Below are positions 1 to 5,257 of a DNA stretch of 5,355 nt, in pieces. Under the pieces are notes generated by a model. That model saw only the letters and a program-made list of their open reading frames with translations. It did not search any database and was not told the origin of the DNA. This DNA comes from Nitrospirota bacterium. GTDB lineage: Bacteria > Nitrospirota > Nitrospiria > Nitrospirales > UBA8639. The stretch spans positions 1 through 5,355 of the forward strand of contig JAOUNC010000224.1 in NCBI GenBank assembly GCA_029881175.1, given 5' to 3'. How positions within the stretch are numbered: position 1 is the first letter of the stretch; every line of letters begins with the position of its first letter. The translations under genes were made by a program, and so were the position numbers.

Positions 1-475
1 TCTGCTCTAACCGTTCAATGTCAGTCAGATCTTGTGGACGGCCAGCTAATCGCTTCAAATGAATGAGATCAACGAGTGAAACAATTCTAATTGAGACCAT
101 ATCCACTTGAACGGTTGTTGAGCGACTCCATAGGTCTTCAAATGGAATAGGGTTTTCTACGAAGAGATCCACAATCCGAAGAGGATTTCGGGGATCAATC
201 ATCGAAAACACTTGCATATTCTTTTCTCGATTCCACGTTTGGCGAGTTTGGGCATTTGCAAAGTCAAAAGGGTTGAGCGGCAATTGCGGCACCATCCCCA
301 TTTTCGTCAATGTTGAAATGGCCTTTTGGGCCTCATCGGGTGTGAGGTCAACAGCAAGATCAATGTCCACAGTTAACCGAGCATAACCGTGCAAGACGGT
401 CGCGAGACCTCCAACGACCACATAGCGAATATTGGATCGGTTTAGAGCGTCGAATAATGGTACGAAAATAGCCAT
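1..475 (-). CDS. Nucleotidyltransferase-fold protein (AbiEii/MNT-like), N-terminal part, cut by window edge
   Basis: I translated 158 codons from ATG at 475 to the left edge without a stop, so the C-terminus is missing. The N-terminal half shows a DNA polymerase beta-type nucleotidyltransferase core: a Gly-Gly turn at residues 22-23 in VVVGGLATVLHG, the metal-binding pair Asp37 and Asp39 in TVDIDLAVD, and a probable third acidic residue, Asp103, in RIVDLFVEN. The later stretch SLVDLIHLKRLAGRPQDLTDIERL (about 133-156) is typical of the stand-alone proteins near the AbiEii/MenT toxin and DUF6036 groups. Those proteins transfer nucleotides to RNA, protein or small molecules; the substrate cannot be read here. 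An in-frame TAA lies two codons before the ATG, so the start cannot be earlier. There is no strong ribosome binding site. The gene follows the MazG-like gene by 41 bases on the same strand with no terminator between them, so cotranscription is likely. No AbiEi-type antitoxin is visible upstream. Confidence 0.8.
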   Translation of the reverse strand, partial: MAIFVPLFDALNRSNIRYVVVGGLATVLHGYARLTVDIDLAVDLTPDEAQKAISTLTKMGMVPQLPLNPFDFANAQTRQTWNREKNMQVFSMIDPRNPLRIVDLFVENPIPFEDLWSRSTTVQVDMVSIRIVSLVDLIHLKRLAGRPQDLTDIERLEQ

Positions 476-516
476 GAGTTATATCGAGGCATAAAGGTTA
501 TCAGGGACAGATTATT

Positions 517-906
517 CTAGCACGTCTTTGGAGGTTCCATTTGCGCATGAATGATGGTCTCAAGAGATGCAGGAGAATAGGTGGGGGGTTTGACCCATTT
601 GCCGTCTTCGCGTTTGTAGCCGCCGACTTTGCTCATGTTGGATCGATGCACTTCTTTGAACACGGGTTCCATGTCGATTCCCAGAGAAACCGCCGTGCCA
701 TAAACGACATACAACAAATCCGCTAGTTCCTTGGCCATAGCAGGTAGGTCTTGGCTTTGCATGGCCTCTTGGAATTCCTCAAATTCTTCTTGGATGAGAC
801 GATTACGAAGAATTTGAGTGCCGTGATCAGGAACCGACGGTGTGGCGGAAATATGAATTTCAAATTGTTCATGAAATTCTTGAACCATTTTTTGGGCGTC
901 GTTCAA
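517..906 (-). CDS. MazG-like nucleotide pyrophosphohydrolase (all-alpha NTP-PPase superfamily)
   Basis: This 129-residue protein belongs to the all-alpha NTP pyrophosphatase superfamily (MazG, HisE and dUTPase-2 relatives). These enzymes cut nucleoside triphosphates or related compounds between the alpha and beta phosphates and often remove abnormal nucleotides. The metal site is clear: an EExxE motif at Glu40, Glu41 and Glu44 and an ExxD motif at Glu60 and Asp63 in KELADLLYVVYG. The tail contains VHRSNMSK (86-93) and DGKWVKPPTYSP (101-112), characteristic of small single-domain MazG-like proteins rather than two-domain MazG. It is probably a cytoplasmic dimer or tetramer, as in the family. 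The start is TTG at 906: a strong GGAGG lies nine bases upstream, and an in-frame TAG only three codons earlier rules out a longer protein. The first in-frame ATG is codon 7. The substrate cannot be assigned; a HisE role is unlikely, since no histidine genes are nearby. Confidence 0.88.
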   Translation of the reverse strand: MNDAQKMVQEFHEQFEIHISATPSVPDHGTQILRNRLIQEEFEEFQEAMQSQDLPAMAKELADLLYVVYGTAVSLGIDMEPVFKEVHRSNMSKVGGYKREDGKWVKPPTYSPASLETIIHAQMEPPKTC

Positions 907-915
907 TTGCTTCTA

Positions 916-920
916 CCTCC
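916..920 (-). promoter_or_regulatory. Shine-Dalgarno site deciding the TTG start of the MazG-like gene
   Basis: On the minus strand GGAGG sits nine bases before TTG at 904-906. It supports the TTG over the ATG at codon 7. The site lies at the edge of a G-rich leader that can also form a hairpin. Confidence 0.7.
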
Positions 921-926
921 CCTCAC

Positions 927-945
927 CCCTCCCTACAAAGGAGGG
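927..945 (-). repeat. Small hairpin in a C/G-rich leader, possible dispersed repeat
   Basis: CCCTCC (927-932) and GGAGGG (940-945) form a perfect 6-bp stem with a 7-base loop. It is flanked by more C/T-rich sequence back to 916. In the minus-strand transcript the hairpin would lie about seven bases before the ribosome binding site of the MazG-like gene. Short CCCTCNCCC...GGAGGG elements recur between genes in many bacteria, so this may be one copy of a dispersed repeat. It is not a terminator, because no U-run follows on either strand. Confidence 0.5.
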
Positions 946-961
946 CGAAATGATTGACTGT

Positions 962-991
962 TTTCTATTGCGAAAGTCTTGCTTCCGACAA
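962..991 (-). promoter_or_regulatory. Possible sigma-70 promoter for the MazG-like gene
   Basis: On the minus strand TTGTCG (991-986) and TAGAAA (967-962) are separated by 18 bases, each matching consensus at four of six positions. Transcription would start near 955 and give a leader of about 48 bases containing the hairpin and ribosome binding site. The match is moderate, and readthrough from the glycerate kinase gene is an alternative, since no terminator is seen in 907-1055. Confidence 0.3.
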
Positions 992-1007
992 GGTGGAGAT
1001 GACGGAG

Positions 1008-1032
1008 ATTCCTGCCAAAAACCTGCGGGAAT
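1008..1032. repeat. Imperfect inverted repeat between the glycerate kinase and MazG-like genes
   Basis: ATTCCTGC (1008-1015) and GCGGGAAT (1025-1032) can pair with one G-U wobble in plus-strand RNA, leaving a 9-base loop. In the minus-strand transcript the same position is a C-A mismatch. No T-run follows in either direction, so I do not call it a terminator. It lies about 24 bases past the kinase stop codon and could still mark the end of the message. Confidence 0.3.
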
Positions 1033-1055
1033 GATGATAGAGATTTCATAGCAAA

Positions 1056-2408
1056 CTATAAGGCGATGATCAAATAGATATCGTTGACGTTGGTGTGCGT
1101 GGGCCCGGTGATGATATGGCCGCCGACTTGTTTGAAGAAGGTGTAGCTGGCATGTCTGTCCAACATGTTCTCAATCGAAAGTCCATTTTTTATTGCTCGT
1201 TGAAAGGTTTTCCCGTCGACCATGGCGCCAGCCACGTCTGTGGGACCATCGGTTCCGTCGGTGCCAAACCCTGCCACCACGATGTTGGGGAGTCCAGCCA
1301 GTTCCTGCGCAGCGGCTAACACGCATTCCTGCGCCCTGCCGCCTTTCCCTTTGCCAGTGATCGTTACGGTGGGCTCTCCGCCGACAAGCAGGCAGGCCGG
1401 TGGACGGACGGGATTGCAAAATTCACGAATGTCTTTAGCCATCGCACCAAGAATCGTTCCCAGGTCTTTAGCTTCACCCTGCAATGGGGTTTCAAGGAAA
1501 CATGGGCGGAGCCCCAATCGTTTGGCTTCCTTGGTCAGACCGTCAATGGCTGTTTGATTGTTGGCGAGAATGATCGACTGATGACGTGAAGAATGCCGCG
1601 ATCGGTTTTTCCAAGTTTCGGGGACGAGGCCTCGTATGCCTTCATCTAGATGATTGCGAACGTTTTCAGGAACGGTGTTCCAGATCTGATAATGCTCCAG
1701 AATGGTCTTGGCCTCTTGGAAGGTGGTGGGATCTGGCACGGTTGGGCCGGATCCGATCGTGGCCAGGTCGTCTTCTAGAACATCAGAAAGGATGACAGTA
1801 AGGATTTGGGCTTTCGTCGCCTTAGCCAATTGGCCGCCTTTTACGGCAGACAGGTGCTTGCGCACGGTATTGAGTTCATGAATGGTTGCGCCACATCGCA
1901 ACAGGAGATTTGTCGTCTTGCGTGTATCTGTCAACGTCAGCCCCTGAGTGGGAGCACAGAGTAAACTCGATGCGCCTCCTGAAAGTAGGACGATGAGCAG
2001 ATCCCGTTTGGTGAGGGATCCTACGCTGTTGAGAATCTGTTGGGTTGCGCGGACGCCGCGAACATCAGGAAGCGGGTGGTTGGCTTCGACCACACGAATA
2101 TTTTCACAAGGTGACCCATTTCCATCTTTGACGATAACCATCCCACCTTCCAAATGTTCTCCCAGTATCTGTTCGAGTGCCACGGCCATGTGCCCGGAGG
2201 CTTTCCCCGCGCCGACACATACGATCCGCTGGTATGCGGAGAGATCATAGCGAACCGAGTTGACGCGAAGTGTATGATCTTTTCTGGTGATCAACCGTTT
2301 CATTGCTTGACCCGGATCGGCGGCTTCCAGACCGCTCTGAATGAGATTTTTCAGGATTCGTGTGAATTTGGGTTGCGAGGAATGAATAACAATTTTTGAT
2401 TGAGGCAT
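1056..2408 (-). CDS. Glycerate 2-kinase (GckA/TtuD type, DUF4147 and MOFRL domains)
   Basis: This enzyme phosphorylates D-glycerate with ATP to 2-phosphoglycerate, linking glycerate from glyoxylate, serine or hydroxypyruvate metabolism to lower glycolysis. From ATG at 2408 the protein has 450 residues, the usual length. The N-terminal DUF4147 domain shows VGAGKA (65-70; Lys69 matches the catalytic lysine of the family), LLSGGASSL (141-149), ELNTVRKHLSAVKGG (178-192), ILSDV (206-210) and IGSGPTVPD (218-226). The C-terminal MOFRL domain shows LVGGEPTVT (341-349), GKGGRAQE (354-361, with probable catalytic Arg358), GTDGTDGPTDVAGA (382-395) and TGPTHTNVND (434-443). In the last motif His438 replaces the glycine I know from many homologues. 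The frame stays open to ATG at 2510, but that start would overlap the divergent glycosylase gene, adds residues unlike the family, and lacks the ribosome binding site present before 2408. The class is clear; the pathway is inferred. Alternative names are hydroxypyruvate reductase/TtuD, a common mislabel. Confidence 0.93.
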   Translation of the reverse strand: MPQSKIVIHSSQPKFTRILKNLIQSGLEAADPGQAMKRLITRKDHTLRVNSVRYDLSAYQRIVCVGAGKASGHMAVALEQILGEHLEGGMVIVKDGNGSPCENIRVVEANHPLPDVRGVRATQQILNSVGSLTKRDLLIVLLSGGASSLLCAPTQGLTLTDTRKTTNLLLRCGATIHELNTVRKHLSAVKGGQLAKATKAQILTVILSDVLEDDLATIGSGPTVPDPTTFQEAKTILEHYQIWNTVPENVRNHLDEGIRGLVPETWKNRSRHSSRHQSIILANNQTAIDGLTKEAKRLGLRPCFLETPLQGEAKDLGTILGAMAKDIREFCNPVRPPACLLVGGEPTVTITGKGKGGRAQECVLAAAQELAGLPNIVVAGFGTDGTDGPTDVAGAMVDGKTFQRAIKNGLSIENMLDRHASYTFFKQVGGHIITGPTHTNVNDIYLIIAL

Positions 2409-2417
2409 ACAGAATTT

Positions 2418-2423
2418 TCCTAA
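2418..2423 (-). promoter_or_regulatory. Shine-Dalgarno site supporting the kinase start at 2408
   Basis: TTAGGA on the minus strand lies nine bases upstream of ATG 2408-2406. The alternative ATG codons at 2426, 2447 and 2510 are less well supported, which favours the 450-residue protein. Confidence 0.5.
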
Positions 2424-2459
2424 CATGATATTTCCGGCAACGGCCATTGTGCCGAATAA

Positions 2460-3173
2460 ATGATCGCTATGGTACCATTCTCCGTGATGCGCGCGCTTGA
2501 CCTCTTGCAACGCACCATTTCGGATTGCACCCTTTGCCCGCGGTTAACCACCTATCGTCGGGAAGTGGCAAAAGAAAAGGTGAAACGTTTTAAGGATTGG
2601 GACTATTGGGGGCGTCCGATCCCAGGGTTTGGCGATCCCCAATCCCAGTTGTATGTACTCGGTCTAGCGCCAGCCGCTCACGGGGGAAATCGCACAGGGC
2701 GCGTCTTTACGGGAGATCGAAGTGGAGACTGGTTGTATGAGGCGCTTCATGTCTTTGGCTTTGCCAACCAGCCCGAATCGGTGTATCGCGGGGATGGTCT
2801 GACGCTGCAGAACTGTTATGTGGCCGCCGCTGTGCGGTGTGCGCCGCCTGCCAATAAACCGACTAAAGAGGAATTCGAATCCTGCCGTCCATTTGTGGTT
2901 GAAGAACTGGGGTTGTTACGTCGGGTTCAGGTCGTCGTCGCGCTTGGCAAAATAGCGTTTGATGAATATGTGCGAACCTGCCAGTCCTTGGGGCACAAGA
3001 TTCCGTCACCAAGGCCGAAATTTTCCCATGGGGCGGAATATGCCCTTCCCTGGGACGTCACGTTGTTGGGGTCGTACCATCCGAGTCAGCAAAACACCTT
3101 TGCCGGGAGGCTGACTCGCCCCATGTTTCATGCGGTGTTTCGCCGCGCCAAGAGCCTGATTGAGCAACGGTAG
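2460..3173 (+). CDS. udgB: Family 5 uracil-DNA glycosylase (UdgB type, iron-sulfur)
   Basis: This base-excision repair enzyme removes uracil, and in family 5 also other deaminated bases such as hypoxanthine, from DNA. Numbered from ATG 2460 (237 residues), four cysteines fit the 4Fe-4S cluster of families 4 and 5: Cys23 and Cys26 in CTLC, then Cys127 and Cys142. Motif A is GLAPAAHGGNRTGRVF (68-83); Ala71-72 and the lack of an acidic or Asn residue at the catalytic position distinguish family 5 from family 4. The second active-site motif is GSYHPSQQN (204-212) with His207. TAA lies directly before ATG 2460, so the start cannot be earlier. ATG 2469, GTG 2484 or ATG 2487 are possible, none with a ribosome binding site; conserved sequence begins near residue 10 (RALDLLQRTI), making 2487 attractive. 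The gene diverges from the kinase and converges on the transaldolase, so it is probably transcribed alone. Confidence 0.92.
   Translation: MIAMVPFSVMRALDLLQRTISDCTLCPRLTTYRREVAKEKVKRFKDWDYWGRPIPGFGDPQSQLYVLGLAPAAHGGNRTGRVFTGDRSGDWLYEALHVFGFANQPESVYRGDGLTLQNCYVAAAVRCAPPANKPTKEEFESCRPFVVEELGLLRRVQVVVALGKIAFDEYVRTCQSLGHKIPSPRPKFSHGAEYALPWDVTLLGSYHPSQQNTFAGRLTRPMFHAVFRRAKSLIEQR
2469..2478. repeat. Perfect 10-bp palindrome at the 5' end of the glycosylase gene
   Basis: ATGGTACCAT is a perfect palindrome that includes one candidate start codon of the glycosylase gene. It lies about 61 bases upstream of the kinase start. It could be an operator for the divergent pair or chance; a single 10-bp palindrome is weak evidence. 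Confidence 0.2.
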
Positions 3174-3200
3174 TCAAGTAAGGTCGAAACGATCAACCGG

Positions 3201-3854
3201 TCATTTTGTGGAAGGCTTGCGGGCTTCCCAATCAGCTAAGAATTTTTGTAATCCAAGATCGGTTAACGGGTGTTTCACCAGTTGTTGGAACACATTGTAG
3301 GGCATCGTGCAAATATGCCCACCCAGAAGCGCGGCTTGAACTACATGCTGCGGATGACGGACGCTGGCCACAAGAACTTGGGTGGGATAATCATAATTTT
3401 CATAGATGGTCAAGATCTGTTCGATGAGGTCCATGCCGTCTGAACTAATGTCATCCAGGCGACCGATAAACGGCGAGACGCACCAGGCTCCGGCTTTGGC
3501 GGCCAAGAGGGCCTGAGTGGGGGAGAAACACAGCGTCACGTTGACGCGAATGCCCTCGCTGGCCATCTGCTTGGTGGCCTTCAGCCCTTCCGGAATGAGG
3601 GGACATTTCACCACGATATTTTTGTGAATCTTGGCCAGTTCGCGCCCTTCCTTCACCATGGATTCGGCCTCGACACTCACCACCTCGGCGCTAATGGGCC
3701 CATCCACGAGGCTGCATATTTCCAGGAGGAGGTCTTTGAAATCCCGGCCTTCTTTTGAGACGAGCGAGGGATTGGTCGTGACCCCGTCGACTAACCCATA
3801 ACTGGCCGCTTCACGTATTTCGTTGACATTTCCCGTATCCAAATATAATTTCAT
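3201..3854 (-). CDS. tal: Transaldolase, small TalC/FSA-like subfamily
   Basis: This cytoplasmic enzyme of the non-oxidative pentose phosphate pathway moves a dihydroxyacetone unit between sedoheptulose 7-phosphate and glyceraldehyde 3-phosphate. At 217 residues it is the short single-barrel type (TIGR00875-like), which forms decamers in characterised members. Expected active-site residues are visible: Asp6 in YLDTGN, Asn28 in TTNPS, Glu57 in SAEV, Schiff-base Lys83 in NIVVKCP, Asn105 and Thr107 in NVTLCFS, and Ser127 and Phe129 in SPFIGRLDD. The Glu, Asn, Ser and Phe match true transaldolases such as TalB; fructose-6-phosphate aldolase has Gln, Gly, Ala and Tyr at the corresponding sites. 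I therefore call transaldolase, not aldolase. ATG 3854 is preceded by AAAGGAG at six bases and by a promoter at 3933-3905. The gene converges on the glycosylase gene with 27 bases between stops and diverges from the lipoprotein-lactonase pair. Confidence 0.93.
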   Translation of the reverse strand: MKLYLDTGNVNEIREAASYGLVDGVTTNPSLVSKEGRDFKDLLLEICSLVDGPISAEVVSVEAESMVKEGRELAKIHKNIVVKCPLIPEGLKATKQMASEGIRVNVTLCFSPTQALLAAKAGAWCVSPFIGRLDDISSDGMDLIEQILTIYENYDYPTQVLVASVRHPQHVVQAALLGGHICTMPYNVFQQLVKHPLTDLGLQKFLADWEARKPSTK

Positions 3855-3904
3855 GAGGAGCTCCTTTGTTGTAGGTCGAGGCGTGGGACGTACACGTTGG
3901 GTTC

Positions 3905-3933
3905 ATTGTAATCCACGCAATGGTCTTGGACAA
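3905..3933 (-). promoter_or_regulatory. Sigma-70 promoter of the transaldolase gene
   Basis: On the minus strand TTGTCC (3933-3928) and TACAAT (3910-3905) are spaced by exactly 17 bases; the -10 box matches consensus at five of six positions. Transcription would begin near 3898, leaving a leader of about 43 bases with the ribosome binding site at 3867-3861. Confidence 0.6.
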
Positions 3934-3962
3934 ATGCTTCTATGTCGTCAAAGAAAAATTTT

Positions 3963-3987
3963 CTCGTTTGACTGATCGAGTCACGAG
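3963..3987. promoter_or_regulatory. Inverted repeat over the -35 box and spacer of the lipoprotein-pgl promoter, possible operator
   Basis: CTCGT (3963-3967) pairs with ACGAG (3983-3987), and GACT (3970-3973) with AGTC (3979-3982), around a 5-base centre; the left arm has two extra T. The repeat covers the -35 box and most of the spacer, where a repressor could block RNA polymerase. No regulator gene is in the window. The operator role is inferred only from position and symmetry. Confidence 0.35.
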
Positions 3988-3996
3988 GGCTAGAAT
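3968..3996 (+). promoter_or_regulatory. Sigma-70 promoter of the lipoprotein-pgl pair
   Basis: TTGACT (3968-3973) and TAGAAT (3991-3996) are separated by 17 bases, each with a five-of-six or near match to consensus. Transcription would start near 4003, giving a leader of about 50 bases ahead of GTG 4053. This is the best promoter in the window. Confidence 0.7.
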
Positions 3997-4040
3997 TTTT
4001 AGCAGATGCGTGTGAAGAGCATAGCGGGGGATTCTGTGAG

Positions 4041-4047
4041 AAGGAGG
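4041..4047 (+). promoter_or_regulatory. Strong Shine-Dalgarno site deciding the GTG start of the lipoprotein gene
   Basis: AAGGAGG is a full match to the anti-Shine-Dalgarno sequence, five bases before GTG 4053. The in-frame GTG at 4047 overlaps this site and cannot be the start that it serves. Confidence 0.75.
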
Positions 4048-4052
4048 TGTCT

Positions 4053-4364
4053 GTGATTCGACGATTTGTGTTGATTGGTATGCTGGGCCTATTGTTCGCC
4101 GGTTGTGGGGGGAATCCCTATTTGGAGGCATCGCTGGATCCGGCGAAATTCGAAGGAAAAGACCAAGCCTGGTTTGAAGAGAATTGGGGTAAGCCCAGTG
4201 GCAAGTCTTCCCGGTTTTTTGGCGGGGAGAGTTGGGTCTATTCCCGCATTGCTGGTGGAAATACCCATTTCCCCTTCTTTAACTTCTCTCCACATCAATG
4301 CCAAATTACCTTGGATTTTGATGAAGAAGGAAAACTTGAGGATTATGAATATACGGATTGTTAA
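4053..4364 (+). CDS. Small lipoprotein with a BamE/SmpA/OmlA-like domain
   Basis: This 103-residue protein begins with a lipoprotein signal: Arg3 and Arg4, a hydrophobic stretch FVLIGMLGLLFAG (5-17), and a lipobox ending in Cys18. The -3 residue is Phe rather than the usual Leu. The mature part (18-103) reads like a small BamE/SmpA/OmlA fold: an acidic helix with FEENWGKPSG (41-50), then GGESWVYSR (57-65) and a closing strand pair ITLDFDEEGKLEDYEY (85-100). Gly-x-Pro followed by an aromatic W-x-Y strand and Asp-x-(E)-Gly turn is the hallmark of this fold. Cys83 and Cys103 could form a disulfide in the periplasm. Cys18 would be lipidated. Asn21 at +4 gives no clear Asp+2 inner-membrane retention signal, so the outer membrane is likely. 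Its role is unknown; it is too divergent to call bamE. It is first in the transcript that also carries pgl. Confidence 0.8.
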   Translation: MIRRFVLIGMLGLLFAGCGGNPYLEASLDPAKFEGKDQAWFEENWGKPSGKSSRFFGGESWVYSRIAGGNTHFPFFNFSPHQCQITLDFDEEGKLEDYEYTDC

Positions 4365-4386
4365 GCGATGAGTCGCCAATTGGCCT

Positions 4387-4391
4387 AGGAG
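4387..4391 (+). promoter_or_regulatory. Shine-Dalgarno site deciding the TTG start of pgl
   Basis: AGGAG lies six bases before TTG 4398. An in-frame TAG at 4386-4388 overlaps the site and excludes any longer protein, and no ATG occurs nearby in frame. Confidence 0.7.
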
Positions 4392-4397
4392 TTTGGA

Positions 4398-5156
4398 TTG
4401 GGAAGGACTCTTCGCATAGCACCAACAAGGGACGATCTCTTTCATGCGGCCGCACAAAACGTCGTAGAAATTATCACGCGTTCCCAACAAGGGGGACAGA
4501 TATGCTCGATGGCTTTGGCGGGAGGATCGACTCCCCGTGGGTTATATCAGTTGCTCACCCACCCACCTTATGTCTCTCAGATTGTCTGGCCACGTCTTCA
4601 AATCTTCTGGGGTGATGAGCGGTCGGTGCCACCTGATCATCCAGACAGTAATTTTCGCATGGCTCAAGAAGCGTTCTTGTCCCAAGTACCTATTCCTCAA
4701 GATCAAGTATTCCGGATTGAGGGAGAATTGGCTCCTGAAGAAGCAGCCAGGCGTTATGAGCGGGTTTTGCGCGAGCAGTTCCGCGTCGCTAATGGAGAGG
4801 TTCCGTGTTTCGATCTCATGTTGCTTGGGATGGGCGCTGATGGGCATACGGCCTCTCTGTTTCCCGGCACATCGGCTGTGGCTGAATTGAATCAACTCGT
4901 TGCGGCGCCTTGGGTTGAGAGTCAGCAGACCTTTCGTGTGACCGTGACGCCTCCCGTGCTCAATGCAGCGAAAAATGTGATATTTCTGGTCAGCGGTCCT
5001 GATAAAGCAGTGGCGCTTCAGGCCGTCCTTGAAGGAGCGCACGATCCTGATCGGTATCCGGCCCAGGTGGTTCATCCTACAGATGGACAGGTGTGGTGGT
5101 TGATTGATTCGGCGGCAGCGTCTCATCTTGCAGAGCCCACGGTACAGGGTTCTTAA
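4398..5156 (+). CDS. pgl: 6-Phosphogluconolactonase
   Basis: This cytoplasmic enzyme hydrolyses 6-phosphoglucono-1,5-lactone to 6-phosphogluconate, the second step of the oxidative pentose phosphate pathway. The protein has 252 residues, normal for the DevB-type lactonase of the glucosamine-6-phosphate isomerase superfamily. Visible motifs are the phosphate-binding ALAGGSTPRGLY (39-50), IFWGDERSVPPDHPDSNFRMA (69-89), the catalytic LLGMGADGHTASLFPGT (142-158) containing Asp148 and His150, and the C-terminal RVTVTPPVLNAAKNVIFLVSG (180-200) with a nearby Lys203-Ala204. Retention of the GADGHTASLFPG motif and overall length separate it from NagB deaminases. The start is TTG 4398. The gene lies 33 bases after the lipoprotein stop without a terminator, so both are likely read from the promoter at 3968. 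It shares a divergent control region with transaldolase, placing both branches of the pathway side by side. Neither zwf nor gnd is in the window. Confidence 0.95.
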   Translation: MGRTLRIAPTRDDLFHAAAQNVVEIITRSQQGGQICSMALAGGSTPRGLYQLLTHPPYVSQIVWPRLQIFWGDERSVPPDHPDSNFRMAQEAFLSQVPIPQDQVFRIEGELAPEEAARRYERVLREQFRVANGEVPCFDLMLLGMGADGHTASLFPGTSAVAELNQLVAAPWVESQQTFRVTVTPPVLNAAKNVIFLVSGPDKAVALQAVLEGAHDPDRYPAQVVHPTDGQVWWLIDSAAASHLAEPTVQGS

Positions 5157-5200
5157 GTTGTCAGGTGTTCAACGCGCTCTCCAGGTCGGTTCCCTTCCTC

Positions 5201-5226
5201 GATCATGCGGTTATTTGAGCATGATC
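5201..5226 (+). repeat. Inverted repeat downstream of pgl, possible weak terminator or operator
   Basis: GATCATGC (5201-5208) and GCATGATC (5219-5226) form a perfect 8-bp stem around a 10-base loop, 45 bases after the pgl stop. What follows is only T-rich (ATCTTCCTATT), not a U-run, so termination would be weak. It could equally be a binding site in front of the next gene. The surrounding 5157-5257 holds no convincing gene. Confidence 0.35.
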
Positions 5227-5257
5227 ATCTTCCTATTATGACGGTTCGCGAACATCT

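Noticed and set aside
1222..1557. Plus-strand open frame inside the kinase gene
   Set aside because: It lies opposite the conserved MOFRL region; the translation is low-complexity Pro/Ser/Ala without motifs or a ribosome binding site.
2409..2510. Longer glycerate kinase starting at ATG 2510 (34 extra residues)
   Set aside because: It would overlap the glycosylase gene, the extra residues do not resemble the family's N-terminus, and ATG 2408 has a suitable ribosome binding site and gives the usual length.
3174..3200. Bidirectional terminator between the convergent glycosylase and transaldolase genes
   Set aside because: The 27-base gap has no stem of useful length and no T-run on either strand; termination must occur inside the genes or depend on a factor.
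3856..3865. Palindrome AGGAGCTCCT overlapping the transaldolase ribosome binding site
   Set aside because: The symmetry arises from the ribosome binding site and the adjacent CTCC; without a loop it cannot fold on itself, and nothing else suggests an operator.
4375..4384. 10-bp palindrome GCCAATTGGC between the lipoprotein gene and pgl
   Set aside because: It has no loop and no T-run, so it is not a terminator, and no promoter lies at it. Chance is the simplest reading.
4089..4490. Minus-strand open frame of 133 codons across the lipoprotein gene
   Set aside because: It overlaps both the lipoprotein gene and the pgl start. It shows no motif, while the plus-strand genes have signal peptide, ribosome binding site and promoter.
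4542..5126. Long minus-strand open frame (194 codons) opposite pgl
   Set aside because: It is a shadow of the lactonase gene, which has every family motif. The antisense translation is rich in Arg, His and Pro and shows no recognisable domain.
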